Positions 5,707 through 12,392 of a stretch of 12,392 nucleotides of DNA are shown here, piece after piece. Below the pieces are notes generated by a model. That model made no database searches. It was not told where the DNA came from and was given only the letters and a program-made list of their open reading frames with translations. A program made the position numbers and the translations under genes. Numbering within the stretch: the stretch's first letter is position 1; each line of letters begins with the position of its first letter. This stretch comes from Prolixibacteraceae bacterium (lineage in GTDB: Bacteria; Bacteroidota; Bacteroidia; Bacteroidales; Prolixibacteraceae): assembly GCA_014380255.1 (NCBI GenBank), contig JACMKG010000288.1, forward strand, positions 1-12,392, in the 5' to 3' direction.

Positions 5707-7083
5707 ATGACTAGACAGAAAAAGATTTACCTGGAAGAATCGGAGATGCCCAAGCAATGGTACAACATCGCTCCCGATCTACCCACCCCACTAAACCCAC
5801 CACTGGGTCCTGACGGAAAACCAGTTAGCCCGCAAGCCCTGGCTGCCGTATTCCCGATGAACCTGATCGAACAGGAAGTATCCATGCAACGCTGGATTGA
5901 CATCCCGGAAGAGATCCGCCAGATCCTGTTCCAGTGGAGGCCAAGCCCTCTGATCCGTGCCTACGAACTGGAAGCAGCACTTGGCACCCCGGCAAAGATC
6001 TACTACAAGAACGAAAGCGTATCACCCGCTGGAAGCCACAAAACCAATACAGCCGTTCCCCAGGCATGGTACAACAAGCAATTCGGGATCAAGAAACTGA
6101 CCACAGAAACAGGGGCAGGCCAATGGGGATCAGCCCTTTCGTATGCCTGCGCCCAGATCGGGGGAATTGAATGCAAGGTATACATGGTTCGCGTAAGTTT
6201 CGACCAAAAGCCTTTCCGCAAAATGCTTATGCAGACCTACGGGGGTAAATGTGTAGCCTCTCCAAGCATGGAAACCCAGGCCGGACGCGACATCCTGGCG
6301 CAGTATCCCGATACCCCCGGTAGCCTTGGAATTGCCATCTCGGAAGCCATCGAGGCCGCGGTAAGTGACCCAACCGGAACCACACGCTATACCTTAGGAT
6401 CGGTGCTGAACCACGTAATGCTTCACCAAACCATTATCGGCCTGGAAGCCAAAAAGCAGCTGGCCAAGGTAGGTATCGAAAAGCCGGATGTAGTGATTGG
6501 TTGCTGCGGCGGAGGTAGCAATTTTGCAGGCCTTGCCTTCCCCTTCATGTACGATAAAATTCATGGAGCCGACATCCAGATAATTGGTGCAGAGCCTTAC
6601 TCCTGCCCCACCCTTACCAAGGGACAGTTCGTCTACGACAACGGCGATATCGCCCGTATGACCCCCATGATGGCCATGTACAGCCTGGGCCATAACTTTA
6701 TGCCAGAGCCAATTCATGCCGGTGGGCTTCGTTACCACGGTATGTCTCCCCTGGTAAGCGCTTCGCTGCGCGATGGATTGATGGATGCCATCGCTATTCA
6801 CCAAAGCGAATGTTTCGATGCAGGTTTGCTGTTTGCCAAAACGGAAGGCATTGTTCCCGCTCCAGAGACTACCCATGCCATAGCTGCCACTATTCGCGAG
6901 GCTCTAAAGGCCAAGGAAGAAGGAAAGGAAAAAGTAATTCTTTTCAATTTCAGCGGCAACGGGATGATGGATTTAGTGGGCTACGACAAATACATGACCG
7001 GCCAGCTGCAGGATTATGAATATCCGGAAAAGGAAATCGCGGCTAATCTGGCTAAAATCAAAGGATACCCGATGCCTAAGTAA
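5707..7083 (+). CDS. trpB: TrpB2-type tryptophan synthase beta chain (PLP enzyme)
   Basis: A 458-residue fold-type II PLP enzyme of the TrpB2 branch (COG1350), longer than the usual 390-400-residue TrpB1. It condenses indole with serine to give tryptophan. The PLP lysine is K112 in [24 protein letters not shown] carries the catalytic glutamate region, and [11 protein letters not shown] is the glycine-rich phosphate-binding loop. The TrpB2-type N-terminal extension ([20 protein letters not shown]) and its arginine-rich entry region ([16 protein letters not shown]) are also present. No trpA, or any other trp gene, adjoins it, as is common for TrpB2, which can work without TrpA. The Trp attenuator directly upstream argues that it serves tryptophan supply in this organism and not merely serine deamination or indole salvage. 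It appears monocistronic, with a long gene-free region downstream. Confidence 0.95.
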   Translation: MTRQKKIYLEESEMPKQWYNIAPDLPTPLNPPLGPDGKPVSPQALAAVFPMNLIEQEVSMQRWIDIPEEIRQILFQWRPSPLIRAYELEAALGTPAKIYYKNESVSPAGSHKTNTAVPQAWYNKQFGIKKLTTETGAGQWGSALSYACAQIGGIECKVYMVRVSFDQKPFRKMLMQTYGGKCVASPSMETQAGRDILAQYPDTPGSLGIAISEAIEAAVSDPTGTTRYTLGSVLNHVMLHQTIIGLEAKKQLAKVGIEKPDVVIGCCGGGSNFAGLAFPFMYDKIHGADIQIIGAEPYSCPTLTKGQFVYDNGDIARMTPMMAMYSLGHNFMPEPIHAGGLRYHGMSPLVSASLRDGLMDAIAIHQSECFDAGLLFAKTEGIVPAPETTHAIAATIREALKAKEEGKEKVILFNFSGNGMMDLVGYDKYMTGQLQDYEYPEKEIAANLAKIKGYPMPK

Positions 7084-7093
7084 GAGTATGATA

Positions 7094-7226
7094 GTAACGC
7101 GGATATAACGGATTAAGCGGATAAAAGGAGATTTTAAAAACTGTGGGAAATCTTTTTTGATCTATTTTAAATTATATCTGCGTTACCATCTTTCATTTAA
7201 ATCCGTGTATATCCGTTAAATCGGAT
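7094..7226. repeat. Palindromic element with 9-bp tandem arms, 3' of trpB
   Basis: GTAACGCGGATATA (7094-7107) pairs with TATATCTGCGTTAC (7173-7186) at 13 of 14 positions. The left arm contains CGGATATAA, CGGATTAAG, CGGATAAAA (7100-7126). A second, inverted run of the same unit follows at 7201-7226 (ATCCGTGTA, TATCCGTTA, AATCGGAT). Within it, AGATTT (7129-7134) and AAATCT (7148-7153) plus a T-run could act as a weak terminator for trpB. Confidence 0.65.
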
Positions 7227-7549
7227 CACATATCCTAAGCGTTGGATGGTGGTTTATTAGGCAGCAATCCAAAAGATCGGAAAACAGGCATCCGGCAAGG
7301 CCATACCAAAAGAAGTTCAGTAGCCTGAAATAAACAACCTGCCTTGAATTAAAACAATCCTGCCCAATACAAAGCAATTCTTCCGGCTCACTCTTCCTGT
7401 CTCTATGCTAATCTATCCCTGCTTGAGATACTTTTCTGATCCCATTGCCTTGAAAAACCTATTTGGGGTGTCTCTTAATCGATTAAAATGGACAGACCGC
7501 TCCTATTCAAAAGAGGGATTACCAATCAATGATCATCCTTCATGCATTG
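7227..7549. other. Non-coding stretch with no recognised gene
   Basis: About 320 bp between two palindromic elements. No open frame of convincing length or composition was seen on either strand. The only notable item is the 10-mer TATCCTAAGC at 7231-7240, repeated directly at 7699-7708 on the far side of the next palindrome; this may be chance. Confidence 0.45.
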
Positions 7550-7669
7550 CCTGAACTTTGCCACCATTAGTAACTCATTAGTAACCCATCTGTAACCTTT
7601 CTGTAACCTCAGATACAGAAAGGTTACTAATGAGTTACCAATGGGTATCTAGAGCAGGCAAAGTTCAGG
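7550..7669. repeat. 120-bp palindromic element with 11-bp tandem arms
   Basis: The ends CCTGAACTTTGCC (7550-7562) and GGCAAAGTTCAGG (7657-7669) are perfect 13-bp inverted repeats. The left arm is four 11-bp units (ATTAGTAACTC, ATTAGTAACCC, ATCTGTAACCT, TTCTGTAACCT; 7566-7609). The right arm is the reverse complement of the same unit. Two alternative stems exist: 7593-7605 with 7614-7626 (13 bp, 8-nt loop), and 7570-7585 with 7623-7638 (16 bp). Clean boundaries make this the best-defined discrete element of the set. Confidence 0.8.
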
Positions 7670-7902
7670 GAAAGATCAGCGAATCACAGGCTTTTGGGTA
7701 TCCTAAGCAGTCTTGAAATCTTAGAATAACAGGAGTTAAGACTGATAAGGGAAAGTTGGCTTTCAAAAGGCAAAAGGGAGAATAAAAAGGAGAGGATTCA
7801 TCCAAGTAACAGCCACGGCATGTTTAATTTGTTAATGGGGAAGGATGATCCTTACGAAAGGTTGTCCACCGCCTTTTTAGATAGATCGCTCAATGCGCGT
7901 TT
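7670..7902. other. Non-coding stretch 3' of the REC-PP2C gene
   Basis: No gene is recognised. A weak inverted repeat CAGTCTT/AAGACTG (7708-7714/7738-7744) is present. The AAAGGCAAAAGG motif near 7767 resembles the purine-rich block at 5583. AAGGATGATCCTT (7841-7853) is a short perfect palindrome whose half, GATCATCCTT, also occurs at 7531-7540. No clear intrinsic terminator for the minus-strand regulator was found. Confidence 0.4.
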
Positions 7903-9090
7903 CTATTCTTGCTTTGCTTTAAAGGTGATCCCTAAAAGGGTGATATCATCCGACTGCGGTGCACCACCGACAAAATCATTCACCTCGGTAAAGGTTTTTT
8001 TAATGATGGGTTCAATGGGAAGGTTGAGATTCTGATTCAGGAAATCTTCGAATTTTCTTTCTCCATAAGGCGTTTCTTCCGCATTCACAGCCTCTATCAC
8101 GCCATCGGTATAAAGCAAAAGCTGGTCTCCCTTTTTCAACTGTATTGTTTTTGACTCGAAAATAAAATCTTCCATAACTCCGAGGGCCAGTCCATTGGTC
8201 ATTTCAACCGGACGAATTCCGCTGGACGAAAGGATATAGGGAGGATTGTGCCCGGCATTTACATAATCAACATCACCGGTCAGCGTATGGAGTATTCCGT
8301 AAAAAACAGTCACGAACATGGAAGAAACACTTTCTTTACAAAGGAGATTATTGGCATATTCCATGCATTCACTCACTGAATCGCCTTTGAGCCCCGTGGC
8401 ACGGATCAGGGTACGGCTGAGGGCCATAAAAATAGCGGCGGAAATTCCCTTTCCTGAAACATCGCCGATAACAAATCCCAGGCGGTGCTGATCGATCATA
8501 AAAAAATCGTAGAAATCACCTCCTATTTCATTGGCAGCAACCATCGAGGCATAAATATCAAAACCGGGCTCCCCGGGAAAGGGGAGAAAGTTCTTGGGCA
8601 GGATGGCCTGCTGAATTTCACGCGAGATATGAAGGTCTTGTTGGATAGAAACCAGTTGGTCATGCTCCCGCATCCAGTGGCGAACAGACAAAATCTCCCG
8701 GACCGTTTTATTGATCGTGATCTCCAGATCGTCAAAATTGACAGGTTTGGTAATGAAATCAAAAGCGCCCCTGTTCATGGCTGTCCGTATATTGTCCATA
8801 TCACCGTAGGCAGATACAATCACGGTTTTCAACTCCGGTTTTTTCAGTTCCTTGAGTTTCGAGAGCAAGGTCAGCCCATCCATCCCCGGCATGTTGATAT
8901 CCGAGAGTACGATGCCTATTTCGGGATATTCATTTATTTTTTCAAGGGCTTCCACCCCGTTGAACGCGAATTCAAAGTCAAAGGTTTTTTCACGCAGTTG
9001 GCGGCGGAACTTCTGCCTGATCATCGGTTCCATATCCGCCTCATCATCAACCACCAGAATCTTTACCGCCGTTTGGTTCGCTTGACTCAT
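7903..9090 (-). CDS. Response regulator with PP2C-type (SpoIIE/RsbU) phosphatase output
   Basis: A 395-residue two-domain signalling protein. Residues 9-130 form a receiver domain: acidic pair D15/D16, phospho-acceptor D64 in LSDINMPGMDG, switch S93 in VIVSAYGD and K115 in ITKPV. A helical linker (about 131-170, with RxMQxxLLP-like ISREIQQAILPKNFLP) leads to a SpoIIE-type PP2C domain. That domain has GGDFYDF (190-196), GDVSGKG (209-215), NAGHNPPYIL, LLYTDGVIEA and a terminal DDITLL with D381/D382, which together supply the metal-binding acidic residues. The family dephosphorylates anti-sigma-factor antagonists in partner-switching pathways. No cognate histidine kinase, STAS protein or anti-sigma factor lies in the window, so the partner is unknown. 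It is divergent from the lipoprotein gene, with a repeat element in the shared upstream region. Confidence 0.94.
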   Translation of the reverse strand: MSQANQTAVKILVVDDEADMEPMIRQKFRRQLREKTFDFEFAFNGVEALEKINEYPEIGIVLSDINMPGMDGLTLLSKLKELKKPELKTVIVSAYGDMDNIRTAMNRGAFDFITKPVNFDDLEITINKTVREILSVRHWMREHDQLVSIQQDLHISREIQQAILPKNFLPFPGEPGFDIYASMVAANEIGGDFYDFFMIDQHRLGFVIGDVSGKGISAAIFMALSRTLIRATGLKGDSVSECMEYANNLLCKESVSSMFVTVFYGILHTLTGDVDYVNAGHNPPYILSSSGIRPVEMTNGLALGVMEDFIFESKTIQLKKGDQLLLYTDGVIEAVNAEETPYGERKFEDFLNQNLNLPIEPIIKKTFTEVNDFVGGAPQSDDITLLGITFKAKQE

Positions 9091-9131
9091 AGAAATATTT
9101 TTAAATTTTTATTTCGTATATTTAATTGACA

Positions 9132-9210
9132 GTTCAAAGTTCCAAATTCAAAGTTCAAAGTTGCGTGCCGATCGAGAGAAACCTGAAACCTGGAACTTGA
9201 AACTTTAAAC
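9132..9210. repeat. Heptamer-repeat element, intergenic copy of the family found in the ABC gene
   Basis: Left arm: 7-bp units GTTCAAA, GTTCCAA, ATTCAAA, GTTCAAA (9132-9159), leading to the core GCGTGCCGA (9163-9171). Right arm: CCTGAAA, CCTGGAA, CTTGAAA, CTTTAAA (9182-9209), the inverted unit. The left arm plus core (9136-9171) nearly matches 11881-11915 inside the ABC transporter gene. It occupies the divergent promoter region between the regulator and the lipoprotein gene, and appears to lack the second half of the core seen in the other copy. Confidence 0.75.
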
Positions 9211-9302
9211 GGATTACTAAATATACGGGTTTATAAAATACATTAAAAATTTAAACAACAAATAATTACGTGTATTAATCATTCCTAAAAACCGACTGAA
9301 AA

Positions 9303-10157
9303 ATGAAAAAACAAATTACAAAACACGTTCTGTTCTTTGGCATGGCATTGCTTCTGATGGCTGGATGTAATATGGATACTAAAACAAAAGACAAGAAGGA
9401 TACCGCCGACTCCGCAAAAGTGGCCTCAGTTGAAGTGGAAGTTTTTGATGCTGTAAAAATCAAGGATCAAATTGTTGAGACCATTCGCAAAATGCCCAGC
9501 GAAAAGGAAATTGCCACCCTGCTTAACGAATCAGGTGCTTCCTACATCCTGGATTTAACCGTTCCGGCCAACCAGGCTGAAAAGCTGATGACCGAATCCG
9601 ATCAAAGTTTTGGGTTAGGCCTGTATTCGTTCGATTTGATTTATGCCAGTGTGTATAACCGGGGAGATAAGGCAGCTGAAACAAGCCGGATTTCCGAACA
9701 GCTGATCGATCGTCTGGGTTTAAGGAATGATCTTACCTCATCCAAAAACTATTTAGATAGGATTAAAAAAAATAATGGCAACAAAGATTCTTTGGATTTC
9801 CTGGTTACACAAAACCTGAATCACTTTCACCAGCAAATGTCCAAGGGTGATCAGCCGGATGTTTATGCACTATCAGTGATCGGTTCCAACGTCGAGGCTT
9901 TGTATATTTTAAGCCAGAGCACCCTGATGGCCAAAAACAACGCGAAGATGCTGGACATTATGAGCCGGCAAAACGAAAGGGTAAAAGGAGTATTTACCTT
10001 GCTGGAACTCATGTCGGGAGATGAAAACATCAAACCTTACTACGAACAATTTAAGCCTGCAGTCACCATTTTTGAAGAGAATCCGAAGATTACAGAAAAG
10101 GAGCTTGCACAAATTGCCCCAATCATGGAAACAGTCAGGCAGAATATACTGAAATGA
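9303..10157 (+). CDS. Predicted lipoprotein of unknown function
   Basis: A 284-residue protein that I do not recognise. The N-terminus is a clear type II signal peptide: basic MKKQITK, a hydrophobic core, and the lipobox LMAGC with C22. It is followed by a charged, Lys/Asp-rich linker (residues 24-40) that would hold the domain away from the membrane. The rest looks mainly alpha-helical and hydrophilic, with no cysteines, no catalytic motif and no tandem motif visible. Segments such as ATLLNESGASYILDLTVP and DVYALSVIGSNVEALYILSQ resemble helical hairpins. The gene runs in the same direction as the ABC transporter 109 bp downstream, with a palindromic repeat between them. A functional link is possible but not shown. 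Confidence 0.75.
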   Translation: MKKQITKHVLFFGMALLLMAGCNMDTKTKDKKDTADSAKVASVEVEVFDAVKIKDQIVETIRKMPSEKEIATLLNESGASYILDLTVPANQAEKLMTESDQSFGLGLYSFDLIYASVYNRGDKAAETSRISEQLIDRLGLRNDLTSSKNYLDRIKKNNGNKDSLDFLVTQNLNHFHQQMSKGDQPDVYALSVIGSNVEALYILSQSTLMAKNNAKMLDIMSRQNERVKGVFTLLELMSGDENIKPYYEQFKPAVTIFEENPKITEKELAQIAPIMETVRQNILK

Positions 10158-10164
10158 AGTTTCT

Positions 10165-10248
10165 GAACAGGATTAAAAAGATTAAAAGATGGACAGGAAA
10201 GTTTAAACAGAAACCTCCTGTCCGTCCCGTAATCCCTAAATCCTGTTC
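10165..10248. repeat. Palindromic element with 9-bp periodicity between lipoprotein and ABC genes
   Basis: GAACAGGATT (10165-10174) pairs with AATCCTGTTC (10239-10248). Internally, GATGGACAGGA (10188-10198) pairs with TCCTGTCCGTC (10216-10226) with one mismatch. The left arm shows 9-bp near-repeats (AGGATTAAA, AAGATTAAA, AGATGGACA). It starts 8 bp after the lipoprotein stop codon and ends 19 bp before the ABC transporter ATG, so it could attenuate read-through between the two genes. Confidence 0.65.
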
Positions 10249-10266
10249 AAATATCTTAGTAAACCT

Positions 10267-12392
10267 ATGAACGAGATTACTTTAAATGCCCTTATTAATT
10301 TATTTGCATTATTCTCGGCCATAAGTAAATCGACAAAAGTAGATGCGATCCGTAATTTTTCAATCTACCTGCATCAGCACTTTGGCATTTCTGATAATGA
10401 TGATTATCTGAAGCTTTTTGAAGAATTGATCGAAATCTATGGGATTGACGGGGAACCTGCCTTTCCCGTAGATATGATCGAGGAGGCAACTAAAATCAGT
10501 ACGAACATTCGTAGCTGGCTCCGGAAAGATGAGCAGGTCATGGTATTCATACGGTTTCTCGAACTGGTCAGAAACGGCAATCAATCCAAAGCACAAGTGC
10601 TGATTGAAACGCTGGCCAATGTCTTTGAAATCAGTAAAAGCGAGGTGGAGAAATTTGTTGCCTTTATCTATTACCCGTCCACCAATCAAATTGACATCCC
10701 CGATTTTTTACTCATTAACAGCAATGATCAACCTGTACAATACATGTACCGGCACATTTATGAAAAGAACATCGACGGTGAACTGCTTTTTTTACGTTGT
10801 TCATTGATCGGGAACTACCTATTCATATTCCATGGCCGCGAATACCTGACAATTGATGGAAACCCTGTAATTCCGGGGCGCTTTTATGCCTTCAGGGAAG
10901 GAAGCATTATACGCGGACCACGCGTTTCACCCATTTATTATACCGACCTTGCCACTGGTTTTATTGAGCTTGACCGTAGCCCTTCCTTTGTTTTTTCAGG
11001 GGAGGAAATCGAATATAAATTCAACAACAACAACTACGGTTTGCACCCCTTTTCCTTCTCTGAAAAATCAGGTCAGCTCATTGCCATAATGGGTGGAAGT
11101 GGAGTGGGAAAATCAACCTTGCTCAATATACTGAATGGAAACATCCCCCTTCAGCAGGGAAAGGTAAAAATCAATCAAATTGATATCTACAAACAAAGAC
11201 AGCAAACTGAAGGGTTAATAGGTTATGTGCCTCAGGATGACCTTTTGTTTGAAGACCTGACAGTTTGGGAAAATTTGTATTTTAGTGCCTCACTCAGCTT
11301 CGATGAACTATCCCCTCCAGCCCTGGAAGAGAAAGTGAAAAGGGTTTTGCATGAACTCGAGCTATCGGCACTGAAGGACTTAAAAGTGGGCAGCCCCGTC
11401 AATAAGATTATTAGCGGAGGCCAGCGAAAAAGGCTGAACGTAGCCCTTGAACTGATCAGGGAACCCGCAATTCTTTTTGTGGATGAGCCCACCTCAGGGT
11501 TATCATCCACCGATTCCGAAAAAGTGATGCTGCTGTTAAAGCAACAGGCCCGAAAAGGCAAACTGCTCATTGTAAATATCCACCAGCCCTCATCCGTTAT
11601 CTTTAAACTGTTCGATAAGCTGTGGGTAATGGATTCAGGAGGCAGGATTATCTACACAGGTAATCCCCTCGATGCCATCATTTATTTCAAAACAGAGGTT
11701 AACCATGTAAATGCCCGGGTAAGCGAGTGTGTGGCTTGCGGAAATGTAAACACGGAACAGGTCCTTGAAATTATAGAAACGAAAAAGATTGATAATTCGG
11801 GAAATTTCCTTCCCGAACGCAGATTCACGCCTGAGTACTGGTATGACAAGTACCGTAAAAATACAGAGGAGAAAAGGTTTAAAGTTCCAAATTTCAAGTT
11901 CCAAGTGCGTGCCGAGGAGATGCTACTTGAAACTAGGCCCGAGTCGCAGGGGAAACCAGATCGGCACGCACTTGGAATTTGGAACCTGGAACCTGGAACT
12001 TTACCTCCAACGGATTCAAAAAAGCCCGGATTGGCAAAGCAGTTCAGGATATTTTTTGAAAGAAACCTGCGGATAAAAATCACCGACCGACAATACCTGT
12101 TTATCAACCTGCTTGAAGCTCCCATACTGGCAGTAATCGTGGCCTGGTTTACCCGTTTCCGGGAAGGGGATAAGTATATCTTTTTTGAAAATAAAAGTCT
12201 AATCTCTTACCTTTTCATGTCTGTGGTCGTGGTACTGTTTATGGGAACAATCGGCAGTGCTGAAGAAATTATCAAAGACCGTAAAATACTACTCCGTGAA
12301 TCATTCCTCAACCTGAGCCGGTTCAGCTATCTAAATTCAAAAATACTGTTCCTGGTTTTGCTTTCAGCATTTCAATCGTTCAGTTTTGTATT
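10267..12392 (+). CDS. ABCG-like ABC transporter (ATPase plus membrane domain), 3' end outside window
   Basis: The frame is open for 708 codons and runs off the window. Residues 1-240 are an N-terminal extension, helical first and beta-rich later, which I cannot assign. The ATPase domain follows: Walker A GGSGVGKST (276-284), Q-loop Q323, signature SGGQ (383-386) in the ABCG-like form ISGGQRKR, Walker B ILFVDEP (402-408) and H-loop H439 in NIHQPSS. A CVAC pair (C488, C491) lies in the linker. Membrane segments start near 610 (YLFINLLEAPILAVIVAW), with two more before the edge. The NBD-then-TMD order and signature resemble ABCG half-transporters. The substrate is unknown. Codons 539-579 are encoded by a palindromic heptamer element yet remain in frame. 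The start ATG is the first in frame after the upstream repeat. Confidence 0.92.
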   Translation, partial: MNEITLNALINLFALFSAISKSTKVDAIRNFSIYLHQHFGISDNDDYLKLFEELIEIYGIDGEPAFPVDMIEEATKISTNIRSWLRKDEQVMVFIRFLELVRNGNQSKAQVLIETLANVFEISKSEVEKFVAFIYYPSTNQIDIPDFLLINSNDQPVQYMYRHIYEKNIDGELLFLRCSLIGNYLFIFHGREYLTIDGNPVIPGRFYAFREGSIIRGPRVSPIYYTDLATGFIELDRSPSFVFSGEEIEYKFNNNNYGLHPFSFSEKSGQLIAIMGGSGVGKSTLLNILNGNIPLQQGKVKINQIDIYKQRQQTEGLIGYVPQDDLLFEDLTVWENLYFSASLSFDELSPPALEEKVKRVLHELELSALKDLKVGSPVNKIISGGQRKRLNVALELIREPAILFVDEPTSGLSSTDSEKVMLLLKQQARKGKLLIVNIHQPSSVIFKLFDKLWVMDSGGRIIYTGNPLDAIIYFKTEVNHVNARVSECVACGNVNTEQVLEIIETKKIDNSGNFLPERRFTPEYWYDKYRKNTEEKRFKVPNFKFQVRAEEMLLETRPESQGKPDRHALGIWNLEPGTLPPTDSKKPGLAKQFRIFFERNLRIKITDRQYLFINLLEAPILAVIVAWFTRFREGDKYIFFENKSLISYLFMSVVVVLFMGTIGSAEEIIKDRKILLRESFLNLSRFSYLNSKILFLVLLSAFQSFSFV
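11881..12003. repeat. Palindromic heptamer element embedded in frame in the ABC transporter gene
   Basis: TTCCAAGTGCGTGCCGA (11899-11915) and TCGGCACGCACTTGGAA (11961-11977) are perfect 17-bp inverted repeats. Outside them are 7-bp units: GTTCCAA, ATTTCAA, GTTCCAA on the left and TTTGGAA, CCTGGAA, CCTGGAA on the right. The left half nearly matches the intergenic copy at 9136-9171. The ABC reading frame passes through without a stop, giving peptides such as FKVPNFKFQVRAEE and HALGIWNLEPGT between the ATPase and membrane domains. Confidence 0.85.

Noticed and set aside
8485..9129. 214-codon frame antisense to the REC-PP2C gene
   Set aside because: It mirrors the well-supported receiver and phosphatase coding sequence and has no recognisable domain; a codon-bias shadow.
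11682..12125. Minus-strand and other-frame open frames across the in-gene palindrome
   Set aside because: They exist because the element is stop-poor in several frames; the ABC transporter frame is the coding one, with all ATPase motifs on both sides in order.

Overview
The window looks like chromosomal DNA of a Bacteroidota bacterium, probably in the Bacteroidales/Marinilabiliales sphere. The genes are AT-leaning and mostly lack strong Shine-Dalgarno sequences. Two promoters fit the Bacteroidota -33 TTTG / -7 TAnnTTTG pattern. Two lipoproteins are present, one with an acidic stretch straight after the lipobox cysteine as in surface-exported Bacteroidota lipoproteins. The HicB-like, IS200-like and ABCG-like proteins are also of Bacteroidota type. 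No rRNA, tRNA or CRISPR was seen.

Layout. 16-2048 (+): a small GNAT-fold protein, a YceI-family protein and a YgiD-type extradiol dioxygenase. 2094-3931 (-): an LTD-domain lipoprotein, trpS with a clear promoter, and a C-terminally truncated HicB-like antitoxin without a toxin. 4260-4703 (+): an IS200/RAYT-like HUH transposase, followed by about 500 bp of REP-like palindromes and a tandem duplication of about 155 bp. 5390-7083 (+): a complete tryptophan-attenuation module (promoter, 20-codon leader peptide with Trp-Tyr-Trp-Trp, antiterminator, strong intrinsic terminator) in front of a solitary TrpB2-type tryptophan synthase beta gene. 7084-7902: about 820 bp with no convincing gene but two palindromic repeat elements. 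7903-9090 (-): a REC-PP2C response regulator. 9303-10157 (+): an unrecognised lipoprotein. 10267 to the window end (+): an ABCG-like ABC transporter cut off by the window edge.

The most unusual structural theme is in the spaces between genes. Many gaps hold a different imperfect palindrome whose arms are short tandem repeats with a period of 7, 9 or 11 bp. One member of the 7-bp class, whose left arm is shared with a copy in the 9.1-kb intergenic region, lies inside the ABC transporter gene and is read through in frame. It adds about 40 residues to the linker between the ATPase and membrane domains, much like the gene-embedded palindromic elements of Rickettsia. The two best leads are this in-gene element and the trp attenuator; the transposase with its adjacent palindromes is third.
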